A DNA stretch of 64,000 bases from Mesorhizobium sp. NZP2298 (GTDB lineage Bacteria > Pseudomonadota > Alphaproteobacteria > Rhizobiales > Rhizobiaceae): contig NZ_CP033365.1 in NCBI RefSeq assembly GCF_013170825.1, forward strand, positions 5,282,001 to 5,346,000, given 5' to 3'. This document shows, piece by piece, positions 16,936 to 27,071 of this stretch (positions are counted from its first letter, which is position 1; every line of letters begins with the position of its first letter). The notes beneath the pieces were generated by a model that searched no databases, was not told where the DNA came from, and was given only the letters and a program-made list of their open reading frames with translations. The translations under genes and the position numbers were made by a program.

Positions 16936-18483
16936 TCAGCGCCCCCGCGACAGGCTGCCCAGGATACCACGCACGATCGCACGTCCGACCGACGAGCCGA
17001 CCGAGCGCACCACCGACTTGATCGCCGCCTCGGCGACCGTCTGGCGATTGGAGGGGCGCGGTGCCGGCGCGCGGCGGCCACCCGGCTGCGGTGCGGGATC
17101 GTCATTGCCGAAGCCCGGAATTGTCCAGCGCGAGCCGCCGGTGCCTGCCTGCTGCGCCTGCGCTTCGGCGTCCTGCGCGTCCTTGGTCTTCTTCTGCAGG
17201 ATCTCGAAGGCCGATTCGCGATCAATGACCTGGTCGTACTGGCCGGAGACGGGGCTTTCCGCGACCAACTTTTGCCGCTCGGCGGGGGTTATGGGCCCAA
17301 GCCGCGACGACGGCGGACGGATCAGCGTGCGCTGTACCATGGACGGCACGCCCTTGGCCTCCAGCGTCGAGACCAGCGCCTCGCCGGTGGCGAGCTGGGT
17401 GATGGTGGTGGCGCAGTCGAAGTCGGGATTGGGGCGGAATGTTTCCGCCGCCGTCCGTACCGCCTGCTGCTCGCGTGGCGTATAGGCGCGCAGAGCGTGT
17501 TGAACGCGGTTGCCGAGCTGTGCCAGCACCTTCTCGGGGATATCCAGGGGATTCTGCGTGACGAAATAGACGCCGACGCCTTTCGAGCGGATCAGGCGGA
17601 CCACCTGTTCGACGCGGTCGATCAGCACTTTCGGCGCCTCGTCAAAGAGCAGATGCGCCTCGTCGAAAAAGAACACCAACTTCGGTTTGTCGGGATCTCC
17701 CACCTCGGGCAGTTCCTCGAACAGTTCCGACATCAGCCAGAGCAGGAACGTCGCGTAGAGCCGCGGGTTCATCATCAGCTTGTCGGCTGCGAGCACGCTG
17801 ATGGCGCCCCGACCGTCACGCGTGGTGCGCATGATGTCGGAGATGCGTAGAGCCGGCTCGCCGAAGAAGTTGCCCGCGCCCTGTTGCTCCAGCACCAGCA
17901 GCGTGCGCTGGATGGCACCGACCGATGGCTTGGTGACATTGCCGTAGCGCGCGCTGATCTCTTCGGCGCGCCCGGCGATGTTGGCAAGCAGCGCCTGCAG
18001 GTCCTTGAGGTCGAGGAGCAGCAGGCCCTCTTCATCGGCAATGCGGAAGGCAATGTTCATTATGCCTTCCTGCGCGTCGGTCAGGTTCATCAGCCGCGAC
18101 AGGAGCAGCGGTCCCATTTCCGATATCGTTGCGCGGATTGGGTGGCCTTGCTCACCGAAAAGGTCCCAGAAGATGACGGGGAATTCCTGGAAATCGTAGG
18201 GGTCAAGCTTTACCTGTGCGGCCCGCTTGACCAGAAAATCCTGAGCCGTGCCCATCATGGCGATACCGGACAGGTCGCCCTTGATGTCGGCGCAGAACAC
18301 CGGCACGCCGGCATTCGAAAAGCCCTCGGCCAGAACCTGCAAGGTAACGGTCTTGCCGGTACCGGTGGCGCCGGTCACCAGGCCATGGCGATTCCCGTAC
18401 TGCAGCAGCAATTGTTCGGGACGCTGATAGCTGTCATCGGGCTTGCGGCTGGCGCCGATGAAAATACTGGTGTCGTCAGCCAT
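16936..18483 (-). CDS. HerA-like ATPase (DUF853 family)
   Basis: A 515-residue cytoplasmic P-loop ATPase of the HerA/FtsK superfamily, DUF853 branch. Walker A is GATGTGKT at residues 38-45, Walker B is [15 protein letters not shown] (about 263-277), and the sensor-like [31 protein letters not shown] follows. HerA proteins are hexameric DNA translocases or helicases, usually paired with the nuclease NurA; no nurA or nuclease gene is nearby, so the cellular role of this bacterial branch is unclear. The C-terminus (about 440-515) is Gln/Arg/Gly-rich with a hydrophobic, glycine-rich tail ([20 protein letters not shown]). Single gene. Confidence 0.88.
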   Translation of the reverse strand: MADDTSIFIGASRKPDDSYQRPEQLLLQYGNRHGLVTGATGTGKTVTLQVLAEGFSNAGVPVFCADIKGDLSGIAMMGTAQDFLVKRAAQVKLDPYDFQEFPVIFWDLFGEQGHPIRATISEMGPLLLSRLMNLTDAQEGIMNIAFRIADEEGLLLLDLKDLQALLANIAGRAEEISARYGNVTKPSVGAIQRTLLVLEQQGAGNFFGEPALRISDIMRTTRDGRGAISVLAADKLMMNPRLYATFLLWLMSELFEELPEVGDPDKPKLVFFFDEAHLLFDEAPKVLIDRVEQVVRLIRSKGVGVYFVTQNPLDIPEKVLAQLGNRVQHALRAYTPREQQAVRTAAETFRPNPDFDCATTITQLATGEALVSTLEAKGVPSMVQRTLIRPPSSRLGPITPAERQKLVAESPVSGQYDQVIDRESAFEILQKKTKDAQDAEAQAQQAGTGGSRWTIPGFGNDDPAPQPGGRRAPAPRPSNRQTVAEAAIKSVVRSVGSSVGRAIVRGILGSLSRGR

Positions 18484-18782
18484 ATTTCGGGTCTCCGCAA
18501 AGTGATGTGTCTAAAAGCCAGCCTTTGCCCGAAGGTATAGAGAGGCTCTCGCACAGCGACAATGCCAATCGCCCAAATTGCCCCAATCGGACTTATCGCC
18601 GAAATCGGATTTTGGAACTTGCGGATTTTGCTGGTGTTTGGCAATCGTTCATGGTCCGTCCACGTAAGCTGACCTATATCAGATGGATCGAATTCAGACC
18701 CTGGACGCGCATTGCGATAACCGGCCGGGGACCTTAGACTGAGCCGCTCCGGGCTGGTGCGGCGACATAACGAGGAAGATGG

Positions 18783-20225
18783 ATGGGCGCTGGAGCCTTG
18801 ACCAGGGATGTTGAACCGGCGGATGCCGAACGCCAGCGATGGCTGGCCTTGGCGGAAAAAGCGTTGGCCGGCGCATCCTTCGAGGAAAAGCTGGTTTCGC
18901 ACACCGACGACAGCATCCGCATCGAGCCACTCTATGCCCGTGCGGCCGGGGCCGAGCCGATCGTGCGCGCGAATCCTCGATCGCCGTGGATTGTCAGCCA
19001 GCGCGTCGACGATCCCGATGTCGATCGTGCCAAGGCGCAGGTCCTGGATGATATAGCGCAGGGAGCGACAGGATTGTCGCTCGTCTTCGAAGGTGCGCCG
19101 AACGCATTCGGCTACGGCTTGCCGAGAACCGCGCAGGCTCTGGAGACGGTGCTGGAGGGCGTACCGCTCAACCGCGTGCAGATCCGCATCGATACCCACC
19201 CATGGAGCCGGCCGATGGCCGACTGGCTGGTGGCGTTCCTGAGCAAGCGTCGCTCCGATCCAGCAAAGCTAAACCTATCCTTCGGCATCGATCCGGCGGC
19301 GATCCTCGCCGGCACCGGCCGGCTGCGCATGTCGATCGAGGCGCTGCAGGAATCGATGCCGCAATCGCTGGCGCATTTCTTCTCGATGGGCGTGCCGGGC
19401 GTGCTTCTGGAAGCGGACGGCCGCGTCTTTCACAATGCCGGCGCCACGGAGGCGCAGGAACTCGGGATCATGCTGGCTTCCGCGGTTTCGTATCTCAGAA
19501 TGTTCGAGAAGGCGCGGCAGCCGCTCGTCTATGCCGCGCCTCATATCGGCTTCGCACTCAGCGTCGACCAGGATCAGTTCCTCTCCATGGCCAAGGTGCG
19601 GGCCCTGCGCAGGCTTTGGGCACGGGTGCAGGAGGTTTGCTCGATCCCCAATTCCACGGCCAACATCCATGCCGAGACATCATTTCGCATGATGACGGCA
19701 TTGGACCCGGAAACCAACATCCTGCGCACGACGATCGGCTGCTTCGCAGCGGCAGCGGGGGGAGCGGATTCGATCTCCATCCTGCCGCATACGATCGCGC
19801 ACGGCCTGCCAGCTCCCTTTGCCCGCCGCGTCGCACGCAACGCGCAGCTGATCATGGCCAATGAAAGCCATGTCGATCATGTCGCCGATCCCGCGTGTGG
19901 TTCCGGCGCGGTCGAGGCGCTGACATCAGATCTTTGCGAAGCCGCCTGGGCGGAGTTGCAGACGATCGAGGCCGAAGGGGGGATACTGTCCAGCCTTCGT
20001 GACGGGCACATCCAGAAGCGCGTTCGCGCCGCGGCCGCTCGTCGCGACGCCGCCTTCAAGTCCGGCGAGCGAGCCATCATCGGCACCACACTCTATCCAC
20101 AGAAGACCGAGCGCCCGGTCGAGACACTGGACGCGGTGCAGCGGCCGGCTTTCACTGAAGGTGTCGTCCTGTGCGAACCGCTGTTTCCGGCCCGCATCGA
20201 CCAATCCATCGGGGCGCTCTCTTGA
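18783..20225 (+). CDS. mutA: Methylmalonyl-CoA mutase small (beta) subunit
   Basis: A 480-residue subunit of the heterodimeric methylmalonyl-CoA mutase, which isomerises methylmalonyl-CoA to succinyl-CoA in propionate, valine, isoleucine and odd-chain fatty-acid catabolism. The TIM-barrel domain is recognisable ([77 protein letters not shown]). The cobalamin-binding DxHxxG motif is absent, as expected for the structural small subunit. GAGGAAG precedes the ATG. The stop overlaps the TTG start of the large subunit, so the two are coupled. The meaB/argK chaperone gene is not in the window. Confidence 0.92.
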   Translation: MGAGALTRDVEPADAERQRWLALAEKALAGASFEEKLVSHTDDSIRIEPLYARAAGAEPIVRANPRSPWIVSQRVDDPDVDRAKAQVLDDIAQGATGLSLVFEGAPNAFGYGLPRTAQALETVLEGVPLNRVQIRIDTHPWSRPMADWLVAFLSKRRSDPAKLNLSFGIDPAAILAGTGRLRMSIEALQESMPQSLAHFFSMGVPGVLLEADGRVFHNAGATEAQELGIMLASAVSYLRMFEKARQPLVYAAPHIGFALSVDQDQFLSMAKVRALRRLWARVQEVCSIPNSTANIHAETSFRMMTALDPETNILRTTIGCFAAAAGGADSISILPHTIAHGLPAPFARRVARNAQLIMANESHVDHVADPACGSGAVEALTSDLCEAAWAELQTIEAEGGILSSLRDGHIQKRVRAAAARRDAAFKSGERAIIGTTLYPQKTERPVETLDAVQRPAFTEGVVLCEPLFPARIDQSIGALS

Positions 20226-22342
20226 TTCCGGATTTCAGCCAGGTTGGCTGGGTGCCGCCGCGCCGCGCACCGGTCGAGGTCAAGGGCCAGCGGGTGACGC
20301 CGGAAGGGCTTGTCGTCAAGCATCTGTACAATCAGGGCGACCTCAAGGGCCTGCCATATCTCGACACCTACCCGGGCTTGCCGCCCTTTGTGCGTGGCCC
20401 CTACCCCACCATGTATGTCCAGCAGCCGTGGACGATCCGGCAATATGCCGGCTTTTCGACGGCCGAAGAGTCCAACGCCTTTTACCGGCGCAATCTTGCC
20501 GCCGGCCAGAAAGGCCTGTCCGTCGCCTTCGATCTCGCCACGCATCGCGGCTATGACAGCGACCATCCACGCGTCGCCGGCGATGTCGGCATGGCTGGCG
20601 TCGCCATTGATTCCATCCTCGACATGCGGCAGCTCTTCGACGGCATTCCGCTCGGCGACATGACCGTGTCGATGACGATGAACGGCGCGGTGTTGCCGAT
20701 CATGGCGCTCTATATCGTCGCGGCGGAAGAACAGGGCGTTGCGCAGAAGGATCTGGCCGGGACCATTCAGAACGACATTCTGAAGGAGTTCATGGTCCGC
20801 AACACCTACATCTATCCGCCAAAGCCCTCGATGCGGATCGTTTCGGACATCTTCTCCTACACGTCGAGGAACATGCCGAAGTTCAATTCGATATCGATCT
20901 CCGGCTACCATATGCAGGAGGCCGGCGCGACGGCCGACCTGGAGCTCGCCTATACGATCGCCGACGGCATCGAATATGCTCGCGCCGGCGTCGCGGCGGG
21001 TCTCGACATCGACCGCTTCGCGCCGCGCCTCTCCTTCTTCTGGGCGATCGGCATGAATTTCTTCATGGAAGTGGCCAAGCTCAGGGCCGCGCGCCTGCTG
21101 TGGGCGACCCTGATGAAGAAGAATTTTGCGCCGAAGGACGAGCGCTCGCTGTCGCTGCGCACCCATTGCCAGACTTCTGGCTGGTCGCTGACGGCGCAGG
21201 ACCCCTACAACAACATCATCCGCACCATGATCGAGGCGATGGCCGCGACTCAAGGGCATACCCAGTCGCTGCACACCAACTCCTTCGACGAGGCGATGGC
21301 GCTGCCGACCGATCATTCGGCGGGTATCGCCCGCAACACGCAGCTCGTCCTGCAGAAGGAATCCGGCACAACGCGCGTCATCGACCCGTGGGGCGGGTCG
21401 ACCTATCTCGAACGGCTGACCCATGATCTGGCGGCGCGCGCATTGATCCATATCGAGGAGGTCGAGGCTCTCGGCGGCATGGCGGCGGCGACGGAACAAG
21501 GTATCCCCAAGCTGCGCATCGAGGAAGCAGCGGCGCGCACACAGGCGCGCATCGACTCCGGCGAGCAGATGCTGGTTGGGGTCAATGCGCATCGTCCCGA
21601 GAACGACATCGAAGTTGACGTGCTGAAGATCGACAATGCCGAGGTCAGGGCGCGGCAATTGTCGAAGCTGCAGAGGCTGAAAGGCACGCGCGAGGTCGCC
21701 GTGGTGGAAAGCGCGCTCGATGCGCTGACCCGCGCCGCGCAGGGCAACGAAAACCTGCTGGAGTTTGCCATCCGCGCCGCGCGCGCCAATGCCACGGTCG
21801 GCGAGATTTCGTTCGCGCTGGAAAGGGCGTTTGGCCGCCACGTCGCGACGGTGCAGACCATTTCCGGCGTCTACCGCAAGGCGCTTGGCGACAATCCCGT
21901 GGTCGACGGGCTGCAGGACAAGATCAGCGCTTTCGAGAAGAAAAACGGCAGCAAGCCGCGCATCCTCGTTGCCAAGATGGGACAGGACGGCCACGACCGA
22001 GGGCAGAAGGTGATCGCCACCGCCTTCGCCGATCTCGGCTTCGACGTCACCGTCGGCGCGATGTTCCAGACACCGGAAGAGATCGCGAAACTGGCGGTCC
22101 AGCATGACGTCCATGTCATCGGTGCCTCATCGCTGGCGGCAGGACACCTGACGCTGATCCCCGAATTGCGCGACGCGCTGAAGAAGCTTGGCCGAGGCGA
22201 CATGCTGATCGTGGCCGGCGGCGTCATCCCGCCGCAGGACTATGACGCCGTGCTGCAAGCCGGCGCGGCGGAAATCTTCCCGCCGGGGACTGTCATCCCG
22301 GAAGCGGCGGACCGGTTGATGGATCGGCTGCTGGCGGGCTGA
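20222..22342 (+). CDS. scpA: Methylmalonyl-CoA mutase large (alpha) subunit
   Basis: A 706-residue catalytic subunit of adenosylcobalamin-dependent methylmalonyl-CoA mutase. The N-terminal substrate barrel (about 1-550) contains the diagnostic [17 protein letters not shown] and [15 protein letters not shown] segments and the FHTxSDEA-type tract [24 protein letters not shown]. The C-terminal B12-binding domain has DGHDRG at residues 589-594 (His591 is the lower cobalt ligand). The start is TTG at 20222, overlapping the small-subunit stop as TTGA and giving the family N-terminus IPDFSQVGW; an ATG at 20171 would lie deep inside mutA. No cobalamin riboswitch was seen upstream of the operon. Confidence 0.95.
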   Translation: MIPDFSQVGWVPPRRAPVEVKGQRVTPEGLVVKHLYNQGDLKGLPYLDTYPGLPPFVRGPYPTMYVQQPWTIRQYAGFSTAEESNAFYRRNLAAGQKGLSVAFDLATHRGYDSDHPRVAGDVGMAGVAIDSILDMRQLFDGIPLGDMTVSMTMNGAVLPIMALYIVAAEEQGVAQKDLAGTIQNDILKEFMVRNTYIYPPKPSMRIVSDIFSYTSRNMPKFNSISISGYHMQEAGATADLELAYTIADGIEYARAGVAAGLDIDRFAPRLSFFWAIGMNFFMEVAKLRAARLLWATLMKKNFAPKDERSLSLRTHCQTSGWSLTAQDPYNNIIRTMIEAMAATQGHTQSLHTNSFDEAMALPTDHSAGIARNTQLVLQKESGTTRVIDPWGGSTYLERLTHDLAARALIHIEEVEALGGMAAATEQGIPKLRIEEAAARTQARIDSGEQMLVGVNAHRPENDIEVDVLKIDNAEVRARQLSKLQRLKGTREVAVVESALDALTRAAQGNENLLEFAIRAARANATVGEISFALERAFGRHVATVQTISGVYRKALGDNPVVDGLQDKISAFEKKNGSKPRILVAKMGQDGHDRGQKVIATAFADLGFDVTVGAMFQTPEEIAKLAVQHDVHVIGASSLAAGHLTLIPELRDALKKLGRGDMLIVAGGVIPPQDYDAVLQAGAAEIFPPGTVIPEAADRLMDRLLAG

Positions 22343-22409
22343 GCGAAACCATTCTGTATTGCTGGAAAAGGTTGTGCCACAATGACGGGCGCAACCAAGG
22401 GTAGCGACA

Positions 22410-22637
22410 GTGAAGACTCTCATCCACAAGCTCGACGACGGATCAGGGGCCGTGATCTTGCCACCGGAAATGCTCGACAGCCTGAAGCTGCAAGTGGGCG
22501 ATCAACTCCAGATTATCGAAACCGATGACGGCGTCATTCTAAGACCGGTGGAGAGCAACGACGTCGAACGGCAGATGCGCGCTGCTCGTGATGTCATGGA
22601 CACATATGAGGTCGCGTTGCAAAGGCTGGCCAAGTAG
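22410..22637 (+). CDS. Orphan AbrB/MazE-type antitoxin
   Basis: A 75-residue DNA-binding protein of the AbrB/MazE swapped-hairpin fold: the domain (residues 1-48) reads KLDDGSGAVILPPEMLDSLKLQVGDQLQI followed by DGVILRPV, and the C-terminal helix (50-75) would normally wrap a toxin. It starts at GTG, with AAGG upstream. Such proteins normally autoregulate and neutralise a Doc- or MazF-type toxin encoded directly downstream, but here only 6 bp separate it from the 3' end of the opposite-strand GreA/GreB gene, so no toxin is present. It is either a solitary regulator or the remnant of a module. Confidence 0.82.
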   Translation: MKTLIHKLDDGSGAVILPPEMLDSLKLQVGDQLQIIETDDGVILRPVESNDVERQMRAARDVMDTYEVALQRLAK

Positions 22638-22643
22638 CTGTTG

Positions 22644-23117
22644 TCAGCTATCCGAGAGCTTGACGATTTCCCATTCCTTGCCGTTGACCGCGGCCACGTC
22701 GCCAACCTTCTTGCCGAACAGCGCGACGGCCATCGGCGAAACATGCGAAATGCTTCCCTTGGTGGGATCGGCCTCGTCCTCGCCGACGATCTTCCAATGC
22801 ACTTTCTTGCCGTCATCGCCTTCCAGCGTGACGCCCATGCCGAAGCGGACGACGTCGCTGCCGGGCTCCGGAACGGACAGTTCGGCACTCTCCCGCCGCG
22901 CGGTCCAGTAGCGCAGATCGCGTGACACGACCGCGATGCGCTCGCGATCGGCTTTCCTTTCGGCTTTCGCCAGAACGTCGCGCAGATCGGCCAGATTGTC
23001 CTCGATCTGCGCCAGGCCGCGTTCCGTCACAAGATTGCGGTGCGGGCTGATTGGCCGTTCGCCGACGCCGGCGATGGCGTTTTCGCTGTCTTCTTCGCGG
23101 GTGAAAGCTCTGCTCAT
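22644..23117 (-). CDS. GreA/GreB-family transcription factor
   Basis: A 157-residue Gre-family protein that would act in the secondary channel of RNA polymerase to rescue backtracked complexes. The N-terminal coiled coil (about 30-75: VTERGLAQIEDNLADLRDVLAKAERKADRERIAVVSRDLRYW) and the C-terminal FKBP-like domain (VVRFGMGVTLEGDDGKKVHWKIVGEDEADPTKGSISHVSPMAVALFGKKVGDV) are clear. The coiled-coil tip has ERKADRE rather than the canonical acidic pair of GreA (DLSEN-like), so cleavage-stimulating activity is uncertain and an Rnk or competitive-regulator role is possible. Length fits GreA/GreB. Confidence 0.85.
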   Translation of the reverse strand: MSRAFTREEDSENAIAGVGERPISPHRNLVTERGLAQIEDNLADLRDVLAKAERKADRERIAVVSRDLRYWTARRESAELSVPEPGSDVVRFGMGVTLEGDDGKKVHWKIVGEDEADPTKGSISHVSPMAVALFGKKVGDVAAVNGKEWEIVKLSDS

Positions 23118-23237
23118 TCCCTGAACCTAGGCCTCGAGTGGCAGCTCGACAAGTCATTGTCGATAAGTCGTGAAGCGGAACAGGGCGTCTGGCACGATTC
23201 CTGCGGTGTTATGATCGAACACTGGGATTGTGTGCCG

Positions 23238-24614
23238 ATGTTGAACAGACGGACCCTGCTGACGCAAACCGCCGGCTTTGCCGTGATAGGCCTTGCGCTT
23301 GGCAAGGCGGCGGCCGCCAGCCTGACCGGCATCGAAAAAGCCTCGATGCGCGGCTCGATCAATGCCACCGAACTTGGCGTGCAGCCCGGGACATTCGACG
23401 ACCAGAGCAAGGCCTTTGCCAAGCTGCTGCGCGACGCGAACAGCCGGGACATACCGGTGTTCCTGCCGGCGGGCACCTATGTGGTGTCCAATCTCTCGCT
23501 GCCCAGCCGCGTGCGTCTTTCCGGCGTGCCGGGGGCAACGCGCATCGTCTATGGCGGCGACGGCCATCTCTTCATGACTGAACAGGCCGACCATATCGAG
23601 CTCGCCGGGCTGGTCTTCGACGGTTCGAACCGGTCGATGGGTGACTATGCGCAAGGGCTGCTCGATCTGCGCCGGGTCGGCCATCTCGTCGTCGACAATT
23701 GCCAGATAACCGGAAGCGGCAAGAACGGACTGGCGCTGGAACACGCGACGGGCCGCATCGAACGCTCCGACATATCGGGCTCGGCGGACGCCGGCATCTA
23801 CTCGGTCGAAGCGGGCGGGCTGGCAATCACCGGCAATGCCGTCTCCGACTGCGCCAATGGCGGCATCCTCGTGCATCGCTGGCAGGCGGCCGAAGACGGC
23901 ACGATGGTCACCGGCAACCGCGTCGAACGCATCGGCGCGCGCAGCGGCGGGACCGGCCAGAACGGCAACGGCATCAATGCCTTCCGTGCCGGCAACGTCA
24001 TCATTTCGGGCAACGTCGTCTCGGATTGCGCTTTCTCGGCTATCCGTGCCAACAGTTCCAGCAACCTGCAGATATCTGGCAACACCTGCTCACGCTCGGG
24101 CGAGACCGCGGTCTATTCCGAATTCTCCTTCGAGGGCGCCGTCATCAGCAACAACATCGTCGATGGCGCGGCCAATGGCATATCGATCGTCAACTTCAAC
24201 GAAGGTGGCCGCATGGGTGTCTGCTCCGGCAACATCGTGCGCAATCTGTCGACCAGCGGCCCCTATACCGCCGATCCGCCCGGATTCGGCGTCGGCATCG
24301 GCGTCGAGGCCGACACCACCGTTTCCAACAATGTCATCGAGAACGCGCCGCTCTACGGCATGTCGATCGGCTGGGGCCCGTATCTGCGCAATGTGGTGGC
24401 CACCGGCAACATCATCCGCAAGGCAGGCACAGGCATCGTCGTCAGCGTGGTCGAGGGTGCCGGCACGGCAGTCATCTCGGACAACGTCATCGACGGCGCG
24501 ATGAACGGCGCCGTCGTCGGCCAGCGCTGGGCGGAGCCGGTGACAGCAGACCTGACCCAGTCAAGCAACAGCGGCTTTGCGCATCTGACGGTCGAGCGCA
24601 ACCGCGTCAGTTGA
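23238..24614 (+). CDS. Tat-exported parallel beta-helix repeat protein (TIGR03808 type)
   Basis: A 458-residue exported protein with an N-terminal twin-arginine signal (MLNRRTLLTQTAGFAVIGLA). The mature part begins with a pectate-lyase-like segment (GVQPGTFDDQSKAFAKLLRDA, VFLPAGTYVVSNLSLPSRVRLSG) and continues with many 20-25 residue repeats of the form ISGNxxSDCxxxGI, diagnostic of a right-handed parallel beta-helix. It fits the rhizobial TIGR03808 family (Tat-translocated repeat protein of unknown function). Related folds bind or cut polysaccharides, but no catalytic set is recognisable. An in-frame ATG at 23211 would add nine residues before the signal. Confidence 0.85.
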   Translation: MLNRRTLLTQTAGFAVIGLALGKAAAASLTGIEKASMRGSINATELGVQPGTFDDQSKAFAKLLRDANSRDIPVFLPAGTYVVSNLSLPSRVRLSGVPGATRIVYGGDGHLFMTEQADHIELAGLVFDGSNRSMGDYAQGLLDLRRVGHLVVDNCQITGSGKNGLALEHATGRIERSDISGSADAGIYSVEAGGLAITGNAVSDCANGGILVHRWQAAEDGTMVTGNRVERIGARSGGTGQNGNGINAFRAGNVIISGNVVSDCAFSAIRANSSSNLQISGNTCSRSGETAVYSEFSFEGAVISNNIVDGAANGISIVNFNEGGRMGVCSGNIVRNLSTSGPYTADPPGFGVGIGVEADTTVSNNVIENAPLYGMSIGWGPYLRNVVATGNIIRKAGTGIVVSVVEGAGTAVISDNVIDGAMNGAVVGQRWAEPVTADLTQSSNSGFAHLTVERNRVS

Positions 24615-24623
24615 GAGCAATCT

Positions 24624-25628
24624 TCAATTCAAGGCTAGGGTTGGCCTCAGCGCCCCGACCTTGGCACCGATCCGGCTTTCGATCGGCGCATTGGCCAGTT
24701 CGAGCAGCTTCGCCGACAGGGCCTCGTCCGCACGCAGCAGCCTGGCGAGGACGGCTGCGACCATGGCCTCGCCGGCGCGGCCGGCGCCATCATCGCATTT
24801 GATCGCGATGCCAAGGCCAAGTTCAGGTATCGCGCTGCAGTGGACGCCTTCGGCACCACCCTTCGCAAAGATCCGGCCAGGTGCTGCTTCCATCAGCGCG
24901 ACGTCTTCGCGGCCTGTGCCGGCGACAAAGAAGGGCTCCGCCATGCAGGCGGAAAGCAGGCGCTTCGCCGCCTTGGCTCGCTCGGGACTGAAACCGTGTG
25001 TCGTCGCCATGCGGGCAAAGCCGAGCGCGAAACTCCGGAGCGGTACCGCATAGGTTGGGATCGAGCAGCCGTCGGTCGCCCGCTCATCCGGGCCATGGAC
25101 GGCGCCGGTAACAGCCTGCATGGCGTCGCGCACCATTTCCTGCAGGGTGTGCCCCGCCTTGACATAACCACGGTGCGCAATGCCGGAGTGCACGCAGGTG
25201 CAGAGGAAACCGGAATGCTTGCCCGAGCAGTTGTTGTGCAGCGCGTTGGGCAAATCGCCGGTGCGGGCGAGCGCAATCTCGGCGTCATGGTTCGAGGGCC
25301 AATGCGCGCCGCATTCAAGCGCCGACCCGTCCAGCCCGGCCCTGGCCAACATGGAGCGCGCCAATTCGACATGCGCCGGCTCGCCCGAATGCGAGGCACA
25401 GGCCAGCGCCAGTTCGCGGTTGCCGAAGCCATAGGCATCGGCAGCGCCGCTTTCGACAAGCGGCAGGGCCTGGATCGCCTTGACCGCTGAGCGCGGGAAC
25501 ACCGGCCTCGAGGTGTCGCCGATCTCCAGGACCGCTTTGCCGTCGGCATCGAAGACCGCGACAGCACCGCGATGCGCGCTCTCGACGATCGCGCCGCGCA
25601 AGACTTCGATCAGAACCGGATTTGCCAT
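24624..25628 (-). CDS. ansA: L-asparaginase, class 3 (Rhizobium etli AnsA type)
   Basis: A 334-residue amidohydrolase converting L-asparagine to aspartate and ammonia. It belongs to the PF06089 family, unrelated in fold to E. coli asparaginases. Residues reported for the R. etli enzyme ReAV (Ser48, Lys51, Cys135, Lys138, Cys189) appear here shifted by one: Ser47-x-x-Lys50 in FPRSAVKA, Cys134 and Lys137 in NNCSGKHSG, and Cys188 in DGCSIPTYA. GGGAGGTGGC precedes the ATG at 25628; the frame is open further upstream into a repeat but those codons look non-coding. A palindromic repeat separates it from the thiolase gene. Confidence 0.93.
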   Translation of the reverse strand: MANPVLIEVLRGAIVESAHRGAVAVFDADGKAVLEIGDTSRPVFPRSAVKAIQALPLVESGAADAYGFGNRELALACASHSGEPAHVELARSMLARAGLDGSALECGAHWPSNHDAEIALARTGDLPNALHNNCSGKHSGFLCTCVHSGIAHRGYVKAGHTLQEMVRDAMQAVTGAVHGPDERATDGCSIPTYAVPLRSFALGFARMATTHGFSPERAKAAKRLLSACMAEPFFVAGTGREDVALMEAAPGRIFAKGGAEGVHCSAIPELGLGIAIKCDDGAGRAGEAMVAAVLARLLRADEALSAKLLELANAPIESRIGAKVGALRPTLALN

Positions 25629-25640
25629 GCCACCTCCCGC

Positions 25641-25740
25641 GCATGACCTAGAAAATCGGAACCGATTTTCGAAAAGGATCATGCGCCAAATTAAAGTTCT
25701 ACAGCGTCCTTTGCGCGCCCCAAAAGGCACGCGGCGCTGT
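25641..25740. repeat. Double palindromic intergenic repeat
   Basis: Two adjacent inverted repeats fill the gap between ansA and the thiolase gene. The first is nested: GCATGA (25641) with TCATGC (to 25684), enclosing GAAAATCGG-AA-CCGATTTTC (25651-25670). The second runs from ACAGCG (25701-25706) to CGCTGT (25735-25740) with further partial pairing inside. I recall this arrangement as a frequent Mesorhizobium intergenic repeat. It is likely an RNA-structured or mobile palindromic repeat rather than a gene. Confidence 0.65.
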
Positions 25741-25753
25741 AATGCTGGGCGGT

Positions 25754-26920
25754 TTATCTGATCCGGTCGAGAATGGAAACGTAGTTGGCGACCGCCGCTC
25801 CGCCCATGTTGAAGATACCGCCAAGCTTCGCGCCCGGCACCTGGATGCCGCCGGCTTCACCGACAAGCTGCATGGCGGTCAGCACGTGCATCGAGACACC
25901 AGTTGCACCGATCGGATGGCCCTTGGCCTTCAGCCCACCGGATGGATTGACCGGCAGGCGGCCGTCTTTCGCCGTCGTGCCGTCCAGCGCCAGCCTGGCG
26001 CCCTCGCCCGGCTTGGCCAGGCCCATCGCCTCGTATTCGATCAGTTCGGCGATGGTGAAGCAGTCGTGCGTCTCGACAAAGGACAGGTCGTCCAGCGTCA
26101 CGCCGGCGCTCTTCAGCGCGCGGGTCCAGGCCTGCTCGCAGCCTTCGAAGGACAGGATATCGCGCTTCGACATTGGCAGGAAATCCTGCACATGTTCGTT
26201 GGCGCGGAAGGCGACGGCCCGGCGCATTTTCAGCGCCGTCCCGGTGTCGGCAAGGATAAGGGCGGCGGCACCGTCGGAGACCAGCGAGCAATCGGTGCGC
26301 TTCAGCGGGCCAGCGACGAAGGGGTTCTTCTCGCTCTCCTGACGGCAGAATTCGTAGCCGAAATCCTTGCGCATCTGCGCATAGGGATTGTCGACACCGT
26401 TCTTGTGGTTCTTGGCGGCGATCATGGCGAGCGCGTCAGACTGGTCGCCATAGCGCTGGAAGTAGGCTTGAGCGATCTTGCCGAAGACACCGGCAAAGCC
26501 TGCAGGCGTCTCGCCATCTTCCGGCAGATAGGACGCCTTCAAGAGATTTTTGCCGATTTCCGGTCCAGGCGTCGTCGTCATCTGCTCGGCCCCGACCACC
26601 AGCACGATGCGGGCAGCGTTTGCATCGATGGCACGGATGCCTTGCCGGACCGCCGCCGATCCCGTGGCGCAGGCGTTCTCGACACGCGTTGCCGGCTTGA
26701 AACGCAGCCGGTCGTCCGCCTGAAGCACCAGGCTGGCGGTGAAATCCTGCGCCGAAAAGCCAGCGTTGAAATGGCCGAGCACGATCTCGTCGACCTCGTC
26801 CGGGCCGATGCCGGCATGGTCGAGTGCGTCCGTCGCGACCTTGACGATCAGGTTCTCGAGCGTCTCGCCCTCAAGCTTGCCGAAGCGCGAATGCGCCCAG
26901 CCGACGATGCATGCGGTCAT
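25754..26920 (-). CDS. Acetyl-CoA acetyltransferase-like thiolase
   Basis: A 388-residue thiolase-fold enzyme (SCP-x/acetyl-CoA acetyltransferase-like). The nucleophilic cysteine is Cys84 in RVENACATGSAAV, and the C-terminal signature NPSGGLKAKGHPIGATG supplies the catalytic His. It would cleave 3-ketoacyl-CoA to acetyl-CoA or carry out the reverse condensation; the second C-terminal active-site cysteine of classical thiolases (CxG) is not obvious (GGIFNMGGAA instead), which is typical of the SCP-x/lipid-transfer branch. The ATG at 26920 has GGAG 7 bases upstream and is preferred over the one at 26932. It is divergent from betI but no functional link is evident. Confidence 0.87.
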   Translation of the reverse strand: MTACIVGWAHSRFGKLEGETLENLIVKVATDALDHAGIGPDEVDEIVLGHFNAGFSAQDFTASLVLQADDRLRFKPATRVENACATGSAAVRQGIRAIDANAARIVLVVGAEQMTTTPGPEIGKNLLKASYLPEDGETPAGFAGVFGKIAQAYFQRYGDQSDALAMIAAKNHKNGVDNPYAQMRKDFGYEFCRQESEKNPFVAGPLKRTDCSLVSDGAAALILADTGTALKMRRAVAFRANEHVQDFLPMSKRDILSFEGCEQAWTRALKSAGVTLDDLSFVETHDCFTIAELIEYEAMGLAKPGEGARLALDGTTAKDGRLPVNPSGGLKAKGHPIGATGVSMHVLTAMQLVGEAGGIQVPGAKLGGIFNMGGAAVANYVSILDRIR

Positions 26921-27071
26921 GGCAATCTCCATCCTTGGCGCGAGCCTAGCATACGGGTTAGCGGCACATCTCGCCTTTATTGTTCAAATATAAACATTCT
27001 CGCCGGAGCCGTGAAGGGCCGCAAGCCGACAATCGCTTGGTGCAGGTCACGCCCATGTCGATTTTTTGTTG

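Noticed and set aside
18484..18782. Cobalamin riboswitch before methylmalonyl-CoA mutase
   Set aside because: The 299-base gap lacks the B12-box-like conserved core; mutase genes use cobalamin but are seldom controlled by it.
20093..22114. Very long antisense frame (673 codons) opposite methylmalonyl-CoA mutase; similar ones at 41834-43534, 44766-46529 and 54818-57280
   Set aside because: Typical third-position GC shadows in high-GC DNA; products are His/Arg/Asp-rich without domains, while the opposite strands hold clear enzymes.
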